Notes: generated from the sequence alone by a model not told the origin. DNA of 64,000 nucleotides from Pseudomonas sp. P7548 (GCF_013386585.1 NZ_JACARO010000018.1:1-64000), one strand, 5' to 3'; shown: positions 9,915 to 20,421, counted from the first letter of the stretch. Program-made: numbers and translations.

Positions 9915-10574
9915 TTATTTTTTTGCCGCAATCATCGCCATAAACGCCGGCATCGCGGCTTCCCTGTCCGCCGCAACCTTCTGCGCATTGGGCATGGCAT
10001 GCAGCTTGTCCAGCAGCGCTTTCGCCTTAGGCATCTCAGCCAGAAAATCCAGCCCAAACAACTTCTCGCCCACCACGCAGGCGAGGTTCATGCTGTACAT
10101 GAAATACAGATCGGCAAGCGTGAAGCTCTCCCCGGCGACATAGGGTGCGAACTTGCCATGTCGCCCCAGCGCCCCCACCCCCAGCAGCAATTCGGCCTTG
10201 GATTTGTCCTTGATCGCCTCCGGCACCGGCATACCGAAAAACGCTTCAGCGAAACAGGCGCGGGCTGGCAACTCGATGTACAGCTCGATTTCCCGACACA
10301 GCGCCAGCACCTGAGCGCGCTGGAACGGCTCGGCGGGCAGCAGTGAAGGACCTTCCTGGGTTTGCTCGAGGTATTCGAGGATCACGCTGGTCTCGTTGAT
10401 AAACCCCTGCTTGACGCCCAGTACCGGCACCTTGCCTCGCGGGCTGACCGCCAAGGCTTCGGGGGTTTGGCCAGCGTAAAAAGGCACCTCTTCGAAAGGC
10501 AGCCCTTTCTCCAGCAACGCCAGCTTGACCATGTTGTAGTAGTTGCTGACCGAAAAACCGTAGAGCTTGAGCAT
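9915..10574 (-). CDS. Glutathione S-transferase family protein
   Basis: 219-residue cytosolic GST. The thioredoxin-like N-terminal domain (1 to about 77) carries the glutathione-binding cis-proline and glutamate-serine/threonine region (GKVPVLGVKQGFINETSVIL). The C-terminal helical domain includes SFTLADLYF, the capping-box aspartate region. The substrate is unknown. It is a single gene on the minus strand between argH and the 10701 gene. Confidence 0.88.
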   Translation of the reverse strand: MLKLYGFSVSNYYNMVKLALLEKGLPFEEVPFYAGQTPEALAVSPRGKVPVLGVKQGFINETSVILEYLEQTQEGPSLLPAEPFQRAQVLALCREIELYIELPARACFAEAFFGMPVPEAIKDKSKAELLLGVGALGRHGKFAPYVAGESFTLADLYFMYSMNLACVVGEKLFGLDFLAEMPKAKALLDKLHAMPNAQKVAADREAAMPAFMAMIAAKK

Positions 10575-10700
10575 TGCAGGTGCCTCCAGGCCGGGTATGG
10601 GGTTGGCTGCATGAGTTATAGATCCGAAGCGTCCACCTGACCAGCAGCATCACCCGCCTGAATGGGCGTAGACTGGCGCCCTTTCCTTGAGGAGCCTGCC

Positions 10701-10985
10701 ATGAGCGAGCCGACCGATATCGACAACGACGAAGAAGAATTCGCCGAGACCACCCTGATCGAAGCGATCGAAAACCAGATCGAAAGCGAAAACCCGCCTG
10801 CCGCCAAGGCCACGTTCAACAAGCTGACCCTGGTGGGTTACGAGCGTGAAGACATCCTGCAAATGATGGCCCACGTGCTGGCCGTCGAGATCGACGCTTT
10901 GCTGGAAGAGGACCGCGCGTTCAATACCGAATGGTATGAAACTGCACTGCGCGCGCTGCCGACGCTGCCGCCTGAAAAGCAATAA
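10701..10985 (+). CDS. Small acidic conserved protein, unknown function
   Basis: 94 residues, start ATG preceded by TTGAGGAG. The N-terminus is very acidic (DIDNDEEEFAET), followed by a predicted helical part (VGYEREDILQMMAHVLAVEID). No signal peptide, membrane segment or family motif that I recognise. Codon use matches the core genome, and it is transcribed toward the TIGR02647 gene and cyaA. Confidence 0.75.
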   Translation: MSEPTDIDNDEEEFAETTLIEAIENQIESENPPAAKATFNKLTLVGYEREDILQMMAHVLAVEIDALLEEDRAFNTEWYETALRALPTLPPEKQ

Positions 10986-11080
10986 CCCCGGCACACTCAA
11001 CACGCTGGACAGTTCGGCAAAGTGCGTTCACCTTATGGCCTGCTAGCCTCTAATAAATTCTTAGAAAGTCTGGAGTCCTT

Positions 11081-11335
11081 ATGTCGTATACCCCTGAGTT
11101 GGTTGCCGAACTGGAAATCCTTGTACTCTTCCCCCTGGACAGCACCAAAGAAGGCCTGAAAGTCCATCAGACCGCCTCCCCGACTGCCATCGCCGCTGCC
11201 AAACGCCTCCACGCCAAAGGGCTGATCGACCAGCCAGACGGAGGCTACCTGACCAGCCTCGGCCGTGACGCTGCGGAGCAGGCCCAAACCCTGCTGACCA
11301 TCTTGACCACCGCCCATACCAAAGAAGCTGCCTGA
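11081..11335 (+). CDS. TIGR02647-family small protein
   Basis: 84 residues starting MSYTPELVAELEILVLFPLD, which matches my memory of the Pseudomonas TIGR02647 family, with a winged-helix-like layout (SPTAIAAAKRLHAKGLIDQPDGGYLTSLGRDAAEQ). Possibly DNA-binding, role unknown. It lies upstream of cyaA as in P. aeruginosa. Confidence 0.8.
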   Translation: MSYTPELVAELEILVLFPLDSTKEGLKVHQTASPTAIAAAKRLHAKGLIDQPDGGYLTSLGRDAAEQAQTLLTILTTAHTKEAA

Positions 11336-11501
11336 CACGTGATATCGCCCATGGAGTCCGCCGATTGCGGATTCCGAGGGCGTTGCTGTGGGTCGATAAA
11401 ATTCTGACGTCAAAAACCTTTTACCTCTAAACCTCCTACGCTTCTGACTGTAAACTCCTACATGGCCGCCCACGTCGGGCCCTGCAGCCTGCGAAGCCGA
11501 A

Positions 11502-14342
11502 ATGACCCGCACCCATGAAATCCGCCCCGACCTGGACGAAGGCATCGACCGCAAGGTGCTGGCCCAGTTGCGCGCGCGTTTCATGGCCCTCAACGAAGGC
11601 CGTATGGCCAGGGCAATCGAGGGGCTGACACCGCGTCAGCAAAGCGTGCTGACACTGCTGCCGCTGTTTTTCCACGTCAACCACCCGCTGTTGCCAGGCT
11701 ATGTTTCGGGCAGCACGCCTGCCGGGCTGTCGAACTTCGAACCCGACGCCCAGGCCCTGACCGAAGCCCAGCGCCTGACCCGTTCCTTTTCCTATAAGCC
11801 GCGCCATGGCAACCCGCCCCGCCCTATCCACGGCCTGTTCCTGATGGGCAGCCTCGGCACCCTGGCCCAGGCGGACCAGAGCGACATGGACGTGTGGGTG
11901 TGCCACGCGCCGGACCTGGGCGAAAACGAACTGGCCGAACTGCGCAAGAAATGCCAGTTGCTGGAAACCTGGGCGCTGAGCATGGGGGCCGAGGCGCATT
12001 TCTTCCTGATCGAGCCCACACGCTTTGTGCTGGGTGAGCGCGACACCCAGCTCAGCTCCGACGACTGCGGCACCACCCAGCACTACCTGCTGCTGGACGA
12101 GTTCTATCGCACCGCCATCTGGCTGGCCGGGCGCACGCCGATCTGGTGGTTGGTGCCGGTGTATGAAGAAACCCGCTATGCCGAGTTCACCCACGCGCTG
12201 ATCTCCAAGCGCTTTATCCGCGCGGATGAAACCCTCGACCTCGGCCACCTGGCGCACATTCCTCCGGGGGAGTTCATTGGTGCCGGCCTGTGGCAACTGT
12301 TCAAGGGCATCGAATCGCCCTACAAGTCCGTGCTCAAGCTGCTGCTCACCGAGGTCTACGCCAGCGAACACCCCAACGTGCAGTGCCTGAGCCTGCGCTT
12401 CAAACGCGCGGTATTCGCCAACCAGATGGACCTGGACGAGCTGGACCCTTACATCGTGGTCTACCGCCGCATCGAGGAGCACCTCAAGGCGCGCAACGAG
12501 CCGGAACGCCTGGAGCTGGTACGGCGCGCGCTGTACCTGAAGGTCAATCGCAAGCTCAGCGCCGGCAAGGGCAGCACAAGCTGGCAGCGCTTGCTGCTTG
12601 AGCGCCTGGCCCATGAATGGGGCTGGGACCAGCGTCAACTGGCGCTGCTGGACAGTCGCAGCCAGTGGAAAGTGCGCCAGGTGGCGTCCGAGCGCCGCGC
12701 CCTGGTCAATGAGCTGAACTACAGTTACCGCTTCCTGACCCAGTTTGCCCGCACCGAACAGACCGTCAGCCTGATCAACAAGCGCGACCTCAATGTGCTG
12801 GGCCGGCGCCTGTACGCAGCGTTTGAACGCAAGGCCGGCAAGGTCGAGTTCATCAACCCGGGGATCGCCCCGGATCTGGCCGAAGACACCCTCACCCTGG
12901 TGCAGTCGCCCAACCGCAAGGAGCCGGGCCAGCACCATTGGGGCCTGTACAACGGCAACCTCACCGCCCTGGAATGGGAGCACTTTGCGCCGATCAAGCG
13001 CAGTCGCGATCTGTTGGAGATGCTGACCTGGTGCCATCGCAACGGCGTGATCGACACCAGCACACGCCTGGCCCTGCACCCGGGCACCAGCGACATGACC
13101 GAGTTCGAGCTGTTCAACCTGCTCGGCAGCCTGCAGCAGACCATCGCCCTGCCCCTAGCCAGCGTCGACGAAGAACGCCTGCTGCGCTCGGCGGTGCCGG
13201 AGGACGTGTTGCTGCTGATTAACGTCGGGGTCGACCCGCTCAAGCATCACCGCGACCTGAACATCCTGATGACCACCGAGCGTACCGACTCCCTGAGCTA
13301 CGCCGGGGTGCGCGACAACCTGGTGCTGACCCTGGACCAGGTCACGCTCAATAGCTGGAACGAGGTGATGGTCAGCCGCTACGACGGCCCCCACGCCTTG
13401 CTCGACTGCCTGCGCGACTACCTCAACCAACTGCCGTCAGATCACCTGCCCCGGCTGCGGGTGCGCTGCTTCTGTCACAATCGTGCGCAATTCATTGCAC
13501 AGCGCGTCGAGGAAATTTTCGACACGGCGCAAAACCTGCTGCTGGGCCAGGGCAACCATCGCTACCTGCTCCAAGTGCAGCAGCATTATCACGTCATGGA
13601 GCTGATGCCGGGGCAAGCCACCCATGTCTCGTTGCCGACCCAGGAGGCGCTGATCGCCTACCTCAGCGAAGAGCTGGCCAGCTACAGCCCGCTGCACCTG
13701 GACGCCATGGCCCTGGAGGACCATGACCTGGCACTGCTGCTACCCATGGGTCAGGCCGATTGCGTGCAGGTGTTCTACAGGGTCAACGAGGGGTTCGCCG
13801 AGCTGTACGTGCTGGATGAGTTCAATGCGCTGTGGCAACAGCGCCTGCCATTTCATGATGAACAAAGCCTGTTGGCGCCGTTGCAGCGCTTCCTGCAATC
13901 GATCATCTATCGTCGCGAGGCGCTCTCGCCCCTGAACACTCAACACCCCTTGGGCGGTGTGCAAACCCTGTATTACCAGTTATTACCGTCTGGCAGTACC
14001 CGTGCTCGCGGCATCGAACCACGGCCAGCGCCGCAGAACCCGGCGAACAAGCCGTTCTACGATGTGCAGGCGATCATCGGGAAGGCGGCGCCGGGTTTGG
14101 TTGGCATCACCCTGTATTGCAACCAGCGGGAATTTTCCGAGTTGGAATTTGGTGACCAGTTGTTTGCCGTGGTGGCCCAGGAGATTGTCGGGCAGCGCCG
14201 CGAGACCGAGCGCTACCGCTGCTACATCACCGACCTCGACCTGTCCGGCCTGCTCGGTGATGTGCAAAGCCCTAGCAACCTGTACCTGCGCTACAAGGCC
14301 GAGCTGGAGCTGTCGCTCAACGAGGCGTTGAGCCAGCTTTAG
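11502..14342 (+). CDS. cyaA: Class I adenylate cyclase
   Basis: Makes cAMP from ATP for Vfr/CRP-type regulation. 946 residues, typical of the enterobacterial/pseudomonad class I enzyme. The N-terminal catalytic domain carries the nucleotidyltransferase-like motif G117-S118...D128-x-D130 (GSLGT...SDMDVWVCH). The long C-terminal half is the regulatory domain. The stop overlaps the convergent rnk stop by 3 bp. Confidence 0.95.
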   Translation: MTRTHEIRPDLDEGIDRKVLAQLRARFMALNEGRMARAIEGLTPRQQSVLTLLPLFFHVNHPLLPGYVSGSTPAGLSNFEPDAQALTEAQRLTRSFSYKPRHGNPPRPIHGLFLMGSLGTLAQADQSDMDVWVCHAPDLGENELAELRKKCQLLETWALSMGAEAHFFLIEPTRFVLGERDTQLSSDDCGTTQHYLLLDEFYRTAIWLAGRTPIWWLVPVYEETRYAEFTHALISKRFIRADETLDLGHLAHIPPGEFIGAGLWQLFKGIESPYKSVLKLLLTEVYASEHPNVQCLSLRFKRAVFANQMDLDELDPYIVVYRRIEEHLKARNEPERLELVRRALYLKVNRKLSAGKGSTSWQRLLLERLAHEWGWDQRQLALLDSRSQWKVRQVASERRALVNELNYSYRFLTQFARTEQTVSLINKRDLNVLGRRLYAAFERKAGKVEFINPGIAPDLAEDTLTLVQSPNRKEPGQHHWGLYNGNLTALEWEHFAPIKRSRDLLEMLTWCHRNGVIDTSTRLALHPGTSDMTEFELFNLLGSLQQTIALPLASVDEERLLRSAVPEDVLLLINVGVDPLKHHRDLNILMTTERTDSLSYAGVRDNLVLTLDQVTLNSWNEVMVSRYDGPHALLDCLRDYLNQLPSDHLPRLRVRCFCHNRAQFIAQRVEEIFDTAQNLLLGQGNHRYLLQVQQHYHVMELMPGQATHVSLPTQEALIAYLSEELASYSPLHLDAMALEDHDLALLLPMGQADCVQVFYRVNEGFAELYVLDEFNALWQQRLPFHDEQSLLAPLQRFLQSIIYRREALSPLNTQHPLGGVQTLYYQLLPSGSTRARGIEPRPAPQNPANKPFYDVQAIIGKAAPGLVGITLYCNQREFSELEFGDQLFAVVAQEIVGQRRETERYRCYITDLDLSGLLGDVQSPSNLYLRYKAELELSLNEALSQL

Positions 14343-14752
14343 AGAGGAAACGCGCCGCCGTCTTTCGGCTGGCCTTCAACGCTGAGCAATTCCAGCTTGA
14401 GGGTCTTGCCACCGGGAGCCGGCCAGTCGATGTGCTGGCCCACTTGCAGGCCCAGCAAGGCGCTGCCCACCGGTGCCAGGATCGAAATCTTGCCCTCGTC
14501 GGCATTCGCGTGCTTCGGATAGACCAGGGTCAGATGGTAGTCCTTGCCACTGCCCTGCTCACGGCAATGCACGCTGGAGTTCATGGTCACGACACCCGCA
14601 GGCACTTCATCGTGGCCAACCACGTCTTCGGCGCGGTCGAGTTCGGCTTGCAACGCTTCGACGCCGGGAGATTCGTCGCCCAGGCGGTCGATCAGTTGCT
14701 CCAGACGCTGCACGTCAAGACGGGTGAGGATGATGGACGGTGCGGTGGTCAT
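14339..14752 (-). CDS. rnk: Rnk, regulator of nucleoside diphosphate kinase
   Basis: 137-residue Rnk, a GreA/GreB-related factor with a short N-terminal coiled coil (LDVQRLEQLIDRLGDES...) and a C-terminal FKBP-like domain (GKISILAPVGSALLGLQVGQ). It binds RNA polymerase and influences NDK levels; in P. aeruginosa it can substitute functionally for AlgQ. Convergent with cyaA. Confidence 0.93.
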   Translation of the reverse strand: MTTAPSIILTRLDVQRLEQLIDRLGDESPGVEALQAELDRAEDVVGHDEVPAGVVTMNSSVHCREQGSGKDYHLTLVYPKHANADEGKISILAPVGSALLGLQVGQHIDWPAPGGKTLKLELLSVEGQPKDGGAFPL

Positions 14753-14780
14753 GATTCAGGCAGACTCCTTTTTTCTGCAC

Positions 14781-14815
14781 AAAAAAGCAAAACCCCGCCA
14801 GAAAAAGGCGGGGTT
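14781..14815 (-). terminator. Terminator downstream of the DUF1289 gene
   Basis: Nine-bp stem (AACCCCGCC / GGCGGGGTT) around a 7-nt loop, followed on the minus strand by TTGCTTTTTT. It ends the cyaY-DUF1289 transcript before rnk. Confidence 0.8.
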
Positions 14816-14883
14816 CTCACGGGCCTCGATGAGTTGAGGCGTACCCGGACACTACCACAGCGTCACAAATAAACAAGACGACC

Positions 14884-15102
14884 TCAGGCGCGCGCCTTGC
14901 GCTGTTCGGCCTCGGCGCAGATCACCCGGCGCCGCGCATCGTCGGCGGAGCGCCATTCCCGGATGTCTTCCACGTGGCGGAAGCAACCGAGGCAGACTTT
15001 TTGCTCATCCAGGCGACACAAACTGATACAAGGTGACGGCACCGCCGGGCTGACATTACTGAACAGCGGCTTGGGCGGACGGACGGGTGCAGGCTGGGTC
15101 AC
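14884..15102 (-). CDS. DUF1289 cysteine-rich protein
   Basis: 72 residues with the DUF1289 pattern SPCISLCRLDEQKVCLGCF, four closely spaced cysteines that could bind a metal, and an arginine-rich C-terminus. It starts 2 bp after the cyaY stop, so the two are co-transcribed. Function is unknown; linkage to frataxin suggests iron or Fe-S work, which is inference. Confidence 0.88.
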   Translation of the reverse strand: MTQPAPVRPPKPLFSNVSPAVPSPCISLCRLDEQKVCLGCFRHVEDIREWRSADDARRRVICAEAEQRKARA

Positions 15103-15104
15103 GG

Positions 15105-15452
15105 TCAGTTCTCGTCCTGCCCCAACTCATCAAAGTCCAGCGCTTCGCCGGTATATTCCTCGACCAGCCGCGCGAGCATTTCACCCAACAGCTCCTCACT
15201 CTTGTCGCACTGCCATTTGCCGCTTTCTTCGTCATAGTCGAAGTGAACGCCACCGGAACGTGCTGCCAGCCACAGCTGACGCAAAGGCTCCTGGCGGCTG
15301 AAGATCAATTGCTGACCGCTCTCGAACTTGACGGTCAGCACGCCCGCCGAGTTTTCCAGGTCCACGTCCAGGCCGCTGTCGTCGAAAATATCTTCCAGCG
15401 CCTGCTGGGTCGAATCCACCAGGTCGTGAAAACGGGCTTCGGTCAAACTCAT
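15105..15452 (-). CDS. cyaY: CyaY, bacterial frataxin
   Basis: 115-residue iron-binding regulator of Fe-S cluster assembly. The acidic first helix (FHDLVDSTQQALEDIFDDSGLD) and the conserved sheet with QPLRQLW-like (EPLRQLWLAA) and GGVHFDYD segments are frataxin hallmarks. It lies divergent from lptM-lysA, the usual pseudomonad arrangement. Confidence 0.95.
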   Translation of the reverse strand: MSLTEARFHDLVDSTQQALEDIFDDSGLDVDLENSAGVLTVKFESGQQLIFSRQEPLRQLWLAARSGGVHFDYDEESGKWQCDKSEELLGEMLARLVEEYTGEALDFDELGQDEN

Positions 15453-15690
15453 TGTGGCAACCTCAAAAGTGTCTGGTTTTGCTCAAGCGCCGCACGATAC
15501 GGGCGAGCTTCGCCGATTGCAAAGGATACCGATTTCATCACAGGTGACGGCATGAAATATCCTCAGCCAGCGTAGTACGCATCCGAACTCTCTCGGCAAA
15601 GCCCCGCCAGACGGGTATTCCAGCGCATAGGCAAGCTGGCGGGTGGTCGGTATACTCGGGCGCAATTAATGCATATTCAAGGATTTCGCC

Positions 15691-15861
15691 ATGAAGCGCC
15701 TGATCTCTTCTCTTGCTGCGCTCGTCGCGGTCGCTTGCCTCGTTAGTGCCTGTGGTCAAAAAGGCCCGCTGTACCTGCCCGATGACAGCAAAGACCCGAA
15801 TGAACAGGCGCAATCGTCGCAAAAGCCAGCCAAAGCGCATAAGCACGACACCTACGAATAA
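15691..15861 (+). CDS. lptM: LptM (LppL/YifL) small lipoprotein
   Basis: 56-residue lipoprotein with signal peptide and lipobox LVSAC (lipidated Cys21), followed by GQKGPLYLP, the invariant motif of LptM. In E. coli LptM helps mature the LptD/E lipopolysaccharide translocon in the outer membrane. It is first in the lptM-lysA-dapF operon, ending 9 bp before lysA. Confidence 0.93.
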   Translation: MKRLISSLAALVAVACLVSACGQKGPLYLPDDSKDPNEQAQSSQKPAKAHKHDTYE

Positions 15862-15870
15862 GGGAAACCC

Positions 15871-17118
15871 ATGGACGCTTTTAACTACCGGGACGGCGAG
15901 CTGTTCGCGGAAGGCGTGGCGTTGTCCGCGATTGCCCAGCGCTTTGGCACCCCGACCTATGTGTACTCCCGTGCGCATATCGAAGCCCAGTACCGTTCTT
16001 TCACCGACGCCCTCGACGGCGTGCCGCACCTGGTGTGCTACGCGGTCAAGGCCAACTCCAACCTGGGTGTATTGAATGTCCTGGCGCGATTGGGCGCTGG
16101 TTTTGACATCGTCTCCCGTGGCGAGCTGGAACGTGTGCTGGCCGCTGGCGGCACGGCTGACAAGATCGTGTTCTCCGGTGTCGGCAAGACCCGTGAAGAC
16201 ATGCGCCGCGCCCTGGAAGTCGGCGTGCATTGCTTCAATATCGAATCCACCGACGAGCTCGAACGCCTGCAGGTCGTGGCCGCCGAGATGGGCGTTCGTG
16301 CGCCGATTTCCCTGCGCGTCAACCCGGACGTCGACGCCGGCACCCACCCCTACATTTCCACCGGTCTCAAAGAGAACAAGTTCGGCATCGCCATTGCCGA
16401 CGCCGAGGACGTGTACATCCGCGCCGCCCAGCTGCCGAACCTGGAAGTGCTGGGTGTCGACTGCCATATCGGTTCGCAACTGACCAGCCTGCCGCCGTTC
16501 CTGGATGCGCTCGACCGCCTGCTGGCGCTGATCGACCGCCTCGGCGAATGCGGCATCTACCTGCACCACATCGACCTCGGTGGCGGCGTGGGTGTGCGCT
16601 ACCGCGACGAAGAGCCGCCGCTGATCGCCGACTACATCCAGGCAGTACGCGAGCGCATCGAGGGCCGCGACCTGACGCTGATGTTCGAGCCAGGCCGCTA
16701 CATCGTGGCCAATGCCGGTGTGCTGCTGACCCAGGTCGAGTACCTCAAGCACACTGAGCACAAGGATTTCGCCATCGTCGACGCGGCGATGAACGACCTT
16801 ATCCGCCCGGCCCTGTACCAGGCCTGGATGAATGTCACTGCCGTGACGCCTCGCCAAAGCGAAGCCCGCGCCTATGACATCGTCGGCCCGATCTGCGAGA
16901 CCGGCGACTTCCTCGCCAAGGATCGTCAGCTGGCCCTGGAAGAAGGCGACCTGCTGGCCGTGCATTCGGCCGGTGCCTATGGGTTTGTCATGAGTTCCAA
17001 CTACAACACCCGCGGTCGTACCGCCGAGGTGCTGGTGGACGGTGATCAAGCGTTTGAAGTGCGTCGCCGCGAGACGGTAGCCGAGTTGTATGCTGGCGAA
17101 AGCCTGCTGCCGGAGTAA
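15871..17118 (+). CDS. lysA: Diaminopimelate decarboxylase
   Basis: Converts meso-DAP to L-lysine. 415 residues, alanine-racemase-like PLP barrel. PLP lysine is K60 (CYAVKANSN), with GGGVGVRY phosphate-binding loop and the active-site cysteine in GPICETGDFLA. Second gene of the operon, 3 bp before dapF. Confidence 0.97.
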   Translation: MDAFNYRDGELFAEGVALSAIAQRFGTPTYVYSRAHIEAQYRSFTDALDGVPHLVCYAVKANSNLGVLNVLARLGAGFDIVSRGELERVLAAGGTADKIVFSGVGKTREDMRRALEVGVHCFNIESTDELERLQVVAAEMGVRAPISLRVNPDVDAGTHPYISTGLKENKFGIAIADAEDVYIRAAQLPNLEVLGVDCHIGSQLTSLPPFLDALDRLLALIDRLGECGIYLHHIDLGGGVGVRYRDEEPPLIADYIQAVRERIEGRDLTLMFEPGRYIVANAGVLLTQVEYLKHTEHKDFAIVDAAMNDLIRPALYQAWMNVTAVTPRQSEARAYDIVGPICETGDFLAKDRQLALEEGDLLAVHSAGAYGFVMSSNYNTRGRTAEVLVDGDQAFEVRRRETVAELYAGESLLPE

Positions 17119-17121
17119 GCC

Positions 17122-17952
17122 ATGCTGCTGCGTTTTACCAAGATGCACGGGCTGGGTAATGACTTCATGGTCCTGGACCTGGTCAGCCAGCACGCGCATA
17201 TCCTGCCCAAGCACGCCAAACAGTGGGGCGACCGTCACACCGGGATTGGTTTCGACCAACTGCTGATCGTCGAGGCGCCGAGCAACCCGGAGGTGGATTT
17301 CCGCTACCGGATCTTCAACTCCGACGGTTCCGAAGTGGAGCAGTGCGGCAACGGTGCCCGCTGCTTCGCCCGCTTCGTGCTGGATAAGCGCCTGACCGCC
17401 AAGCGGCAGATCCGCGTCGAGACCAAGAGCGGCGTGATCGAGCTGGATATCCGCAGCGACGGCCAGATCAGCGTCAACATGGGCGCGCCACGCCTGGTGC
17501 CGGCAGACATCCCGTTCCAGGCCACCGAGCAGGCGTCCAGCTACGCGGTCGACGTCGACGGCCAGATCGTCGACCTGGCAGCGGTCTCCATGGGCAACCC
17601 CCATGCGGTGCTGCGGGTCAATGACATCAACAACGCCCCCGTGCATGAACTGGGGCCGAAGATCGAACACCACCCGCGCTTTCCGGCACGGGTCAATGTG
17701 GGCTTCCTGCAGGTGATCGACCGTTCCCGCGCGCAACTGCGCGTTTGGGAGCGCGGCGCCGGCGAAACCCAGGCCTGCGGCACCGGTGCTTGCGCCGCTG
17801 CCGTGGCCGCGATCAGCCAGGGATGGATGGATTCGCCCCTGCTGATCGACCTGCCCGGTGGACGCCTGTCCATCGAATGGGCAGGCCCTGGCCACCCGGT
17901 GATGATGACCGGGCCGGCCTCGCGCGTATACGAAGGACAGGTCCGTCTATGA
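17122..17952 (+). CDS. dapF: Diaminopimelate epimerase
   Basis: Interconverts LL- and meso-DAP for lysine and peptidoglycan. 276 residues. The two catalytic cysteines are C75 (EQCGNGARC) and C219 (QACGTGACA). It follows lysA so that the enzyme making meso-DAP and the one consuming it are co-expressed. Confidence 0.97.
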   Translation: MLLRFTKMHGLGNDFMVLDLVSQHAHILPKHAKQWGDRHTGIGFDQLLIVEAPSNPEVDFRYRIFNSDGSEVEQCGNGARCFARFVLDKRLTAKRQIRVETKSGVIELDIRSDGQISVNMGAPRLVPADIPFQATEQASSYAVDVDGQIVDLAAVSMGNPHAVLRVNDINNAPVHELGPKIEHHPRFPARVNVGFLQVIDRSRAQLRVWERGAGETQACGTGACAAAVAAISQGWMDSPLLIDLPGGRLSIEWAGPGHPVMMTGPASRVYEGQVRL

Positions 17953-17965
17953 GTGAGCCAAGCCA

Positions 17966-18682
17966 ATGACCGATAAGCCTCAAGTACCCGCACATGCGTC
18001 CCCGAGCGAAAGTCTGGAGGCCGCCGCCGTCGCGGCGTACCTTGAGGCTAATCCGGACTTCTTCGTCGAACACGAAGAGTTGCTGCCGGCCCTGCGCATT
18101 CCCCACCGGCGTGGCGACACCGTGTCGCTGGTGGAGCGGCAGATGAAGATCCTGCGCGAGCGCAATATCGAAATGCGCCACAAGCTCTCGCACTTGATGG
18201 ACGTCGCCCGCGACAACGATCGCCTGTTCGAGAAAACCCGCCGCCTGATCCTGACCCTGATGGACGCCACCAGCCTGGAAGAAACGGTGATCGCCGTGGA
18301 AGACAGCCTGCGCCAGGACTTCCAGGTGCCCTTTGTCAGCCTGATCCTGTTCAGCGACAACCCGATGCCGGTGGGACGCTGGGTCAGCGGCGGCGAAGCG
18401 CAGACCGCCATTGGCGGCTTGCTGTCCGAAGGCAAGACCATCAGTGGCACCTTGCGTGAGCATGAGCTGGACTTCCTGTTTGGCGCCGAGCAGCGCAAGC
18501 AGATCGGCTCCACCGCCGTGGTTGCCCTCAGCCACCAAGGCTTGCATGGCGTACTCGCCATCGCCAGCCGCGACCCTGCGCACTACAAAAGCTCGGTGGG
18601 CACGCTGTTCCTGACCTACATCGCCGAAGTGCTGGGCCGCGTGCTGCCACGCTTCACCACCGCCTTGCGCGCGGTGCGCTAG
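17966..18682 (+). CDS. DUF484 (GAF-like) protein
   Basis: 238 residues of the DUF484 family, which sits between dapF and xerC in most gammaproteobacteria. There is an N-terminal helical part ([22 protein letters not shown]) with a coiled coil, then a GAF-like domain. Molecular role is unknown. It starts 13 bp after dapF and ends 2 bp before xerC. Confidence 0.93.
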   Translation: MTDKPQVPAHASPSESLEAAAVAAYLEANPDFFVEHEELLPALRIPHRRGDTVSLVERQMKILRERNIEMRHKLSHLMDVARDNDRLFEKTRRLILTLMDATSLEETVIAVEDSLRQDFQVPFVSLILFSDNPMPVGRWVSGGEAQTAIGGLLSEGKTISGTLREHELDFLFGAEQRKQIGSTAVVALSHQGLHGVLAIASRDPAHYKSSVGTLFLTYIAEVLGRVLPRFTTALRAVR

Positions 18683-18684
18683 CC

Positions 18685-19584
18685 ATGGAACGGCAACTGG
18701 ACGCTTATTGCGCTCACCTGCGCAACGAGCGCCAGGTGTCGCCCCATACGCTGGAAGCGTACCGACGGGATTTGAACAAAGTCCTGGCGTACTGCGAAAA
18801 GCAGCAGATCAGCAGCTGGAAGGCCCTGGACATCCAGAGCCTGCGCAGCCTGATCGCACGCCTGCACCAGGCCGGGCAATCCTCGCGCAGTCTGTCCCGC
18901 CTGCTGTCGGCAGTGCGTGGGCTCTATCACTACTTGAACCGTGAAGGCCTGTGCGATCACGACCCGGCCAATGGCCTGTCGCCGCCCAAAGGCGAACGGC
19001 GCCTGCCCAAGACCCTCGACACTGATCGTGCCTTGCAGCTTCTGGACGGTGCTGTCGAAGATGACTTCCTCGCCCATCGCGACCAGGCGATTCTTGAACT
19101 GTTCTACTCCTCGGGGCTGCGCCTGTCGGAGCTGACCGGCTTGAACCTCGACCAACTGGACCTGGCGGACGGCCTGGTACAAGTACTCGGCAAGGGCAGC
19201 AAAACCCGCGTACTGCCAGTGGGCAGGAAGGCCCGGGAAGCCTTGCAACTGTGGTTGCCGCTGCGCGCCCTGGCCAACCCCGTGGACGACGCAGTGTTCA
19301 TCAGCCAGCAAGGCCGACGCCTGGGGCCACGGGCGATTCAAGTGCGGGTCAAGGCAGCCGGCGAACGCGAGCTGGGGCAGAACCTGCATCCCCATATGCT
19401 GCGGCACTCCTTTGCCAGCCATATGCTGGAATCGTCCCAGGACCTGCGCGCAGTGCAGGAACTGCTCGGCCACTCCGACATCAAGACCACGCAGATCTAC
19501 ACCCATCTGGACTTCCAACACCTGGCAACGGTGTACGACAGCGCCCATCCACGGGCCAAACGCATCAAGGGCGGCGACTCATGA
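18685..19584 (+). CDS. xerC: Site-specific tyrosine recombinase XerC
   Basis: Resolves chromosome dimers at dif with XerD. 299 residues. The N-terminal SAM-like core-binding domain spans about 1-95; catalytic residues are R146, K170, H237, R240, H263 and nucleophile Y272 ([10 protein letters not shown]). The HAD gene start overlaps its stop (ATGA). Confidence 0.97.
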   Translation: MERQLDAYCAHLRNERQVSPHTLEAYRRDLNKVLAYCEKQQISSWKALDIQSLRSLIARLHQAGQSSRSLSRLLSAVRGLYHYLNREGLCDHDPANGLSPPKGERRLPKTLDTDRALQLLDGAVEDDFLAHRDQAILELFYSSGLRLSELTGLNLDQLDLADGLVQVLGKGSKTRVLPVGRKAREALQLWLPLRALANPVDDAVFISQQGRRLGPRAIQVRVKAAGERELGQNLHPHMLRHSFASHMLESSQDLRAVQELLGHSDIKTTQIYTHLDFQHLATVYDSAHPRAKRIKGGDS

Positions 19585-20276
19585 GTATCAAGCTGATCAC
19601 CTTCGACCTGGACGACACGCTCTGGGACAACGTACCGGTCATCATCAGCGCCGAAGCGTCGATGCGCGAATGGCTGGCGGTTAACGCGTCCAAGGTCGGC
19701 GACTTGCCCCTGGAGCATTTCGCCAGCCTGCGCCAGCAAGTGCTGGAGCGTCATCCCGAGCTCAAACACCGCATCAGCATCTTGCGGCATCGCGTGTTGA
19801 TGCATGCGTTCGAAGAGGCCGGATATGCACAACCACAAGCTACGGAAATGGCGGATGTGTGTTTTGAAGCGTTCATTCATGCGCGCCATCAACTCACCCC
19901 GTTCCCCGAAGCCGAGCCCATGCTCCAGGCCCTGCGCCAGCACTTCCTGCTGGGGGTGATCACCAACGGCAACGCCGATGTGCAACGCGTTGGCCTGGCC
20001 GAATACTTCCACTTTGCCTTGCGTGCCGAAGACATCGGCATTGCCAAGCCGGATGCGCGGTTGTTTCAGGAGGCGTTGCAACGTGGCGGCGTGGACGCGA
20101 GCCAGGCGGTGCATATTGGCGATCATCCGGGAGATGACATCGCCGGGGCACAGCAGGCGGGGCTGCGGGCGGTGTGGTTCAACCCGACGGGTAAGGTGTG
20201 GGACGCGGATAAGCGCCCGGATGCAGAAATCCGCAGCTTGAACGAGCTGCCGCCACTGCTGCGCAACTGGCAGTAA
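19581..20276 (+). CDS. HAD-family hydrolase (YigB-like)
   Basis: 231-residue haloacid dehalogenase-like phosphatase. Motif I is DLDDTLWDN, motif II in [10 protein letters not shown], motif III/IV in KPDARLF and [14 protein letters not shown]. YigB-type members dephosphorylate FMN and similar substrates; the actual substrate here is unproven. Start overlaps xerC by 4 bp, last gene of the operon, followed by a REP doublet. Confidence 0.9.
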   Translation: MSIKLITFDLDDTLWDNVPVIISAEASMREWLAVNASKVGDLPLEHFASLRQQVLERHPELKHRISILRHRVLMHAFEEAGYAQPQATEMADVCFEAFIHARHQLTPFPEAEPMLQALRQHFLLGVITNGNADVQRVGLAEYFHFALRAEDIGIAKPDARLFQEALQRGGVDASQAVHIGDHPGDDIAGAQQAGLRAVWFNPTGKVWDADKRPDAEIRSLNELPPLLRNWQ

Positions 20277-20291
20277 CACCAGCGATCAAAA

Positions 20292-20380
20292 TGTGGGAGC
20301 GGGCTTGCTCGCGAATGCGGTGGGTCAGCCAGCTCATCTGGTACTGATACACCGCATTCGCGAGCAAGCCCGCTCCCACA
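20292..20380. repeat. REP doublet (REPIN), GAGCGGGCTTG type
   Basis: Inverted pair GTGGGAGCGGGCTTGCTCGCG and its complement about 45 bp apart, immediately after the HAD gene. Confidence 0.88.
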
Positions 20381-20421
20381 TTAGATTCACAGTGACTTGT
20401 AGAAAAACTTATTCCAGGCAT

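Noticed and set aside
11436..13079. 547-codon minus frame opposite cyaA
   Set aside because: Antisense shadow with no domain; cyaA has its motifs and full length.
15538..17895. 785-codon minus frame opposite lysA-dapF
   Set aside because: Antisense frame of high-GC coding DNA; lysA and dapF are certain and cover the same bases.
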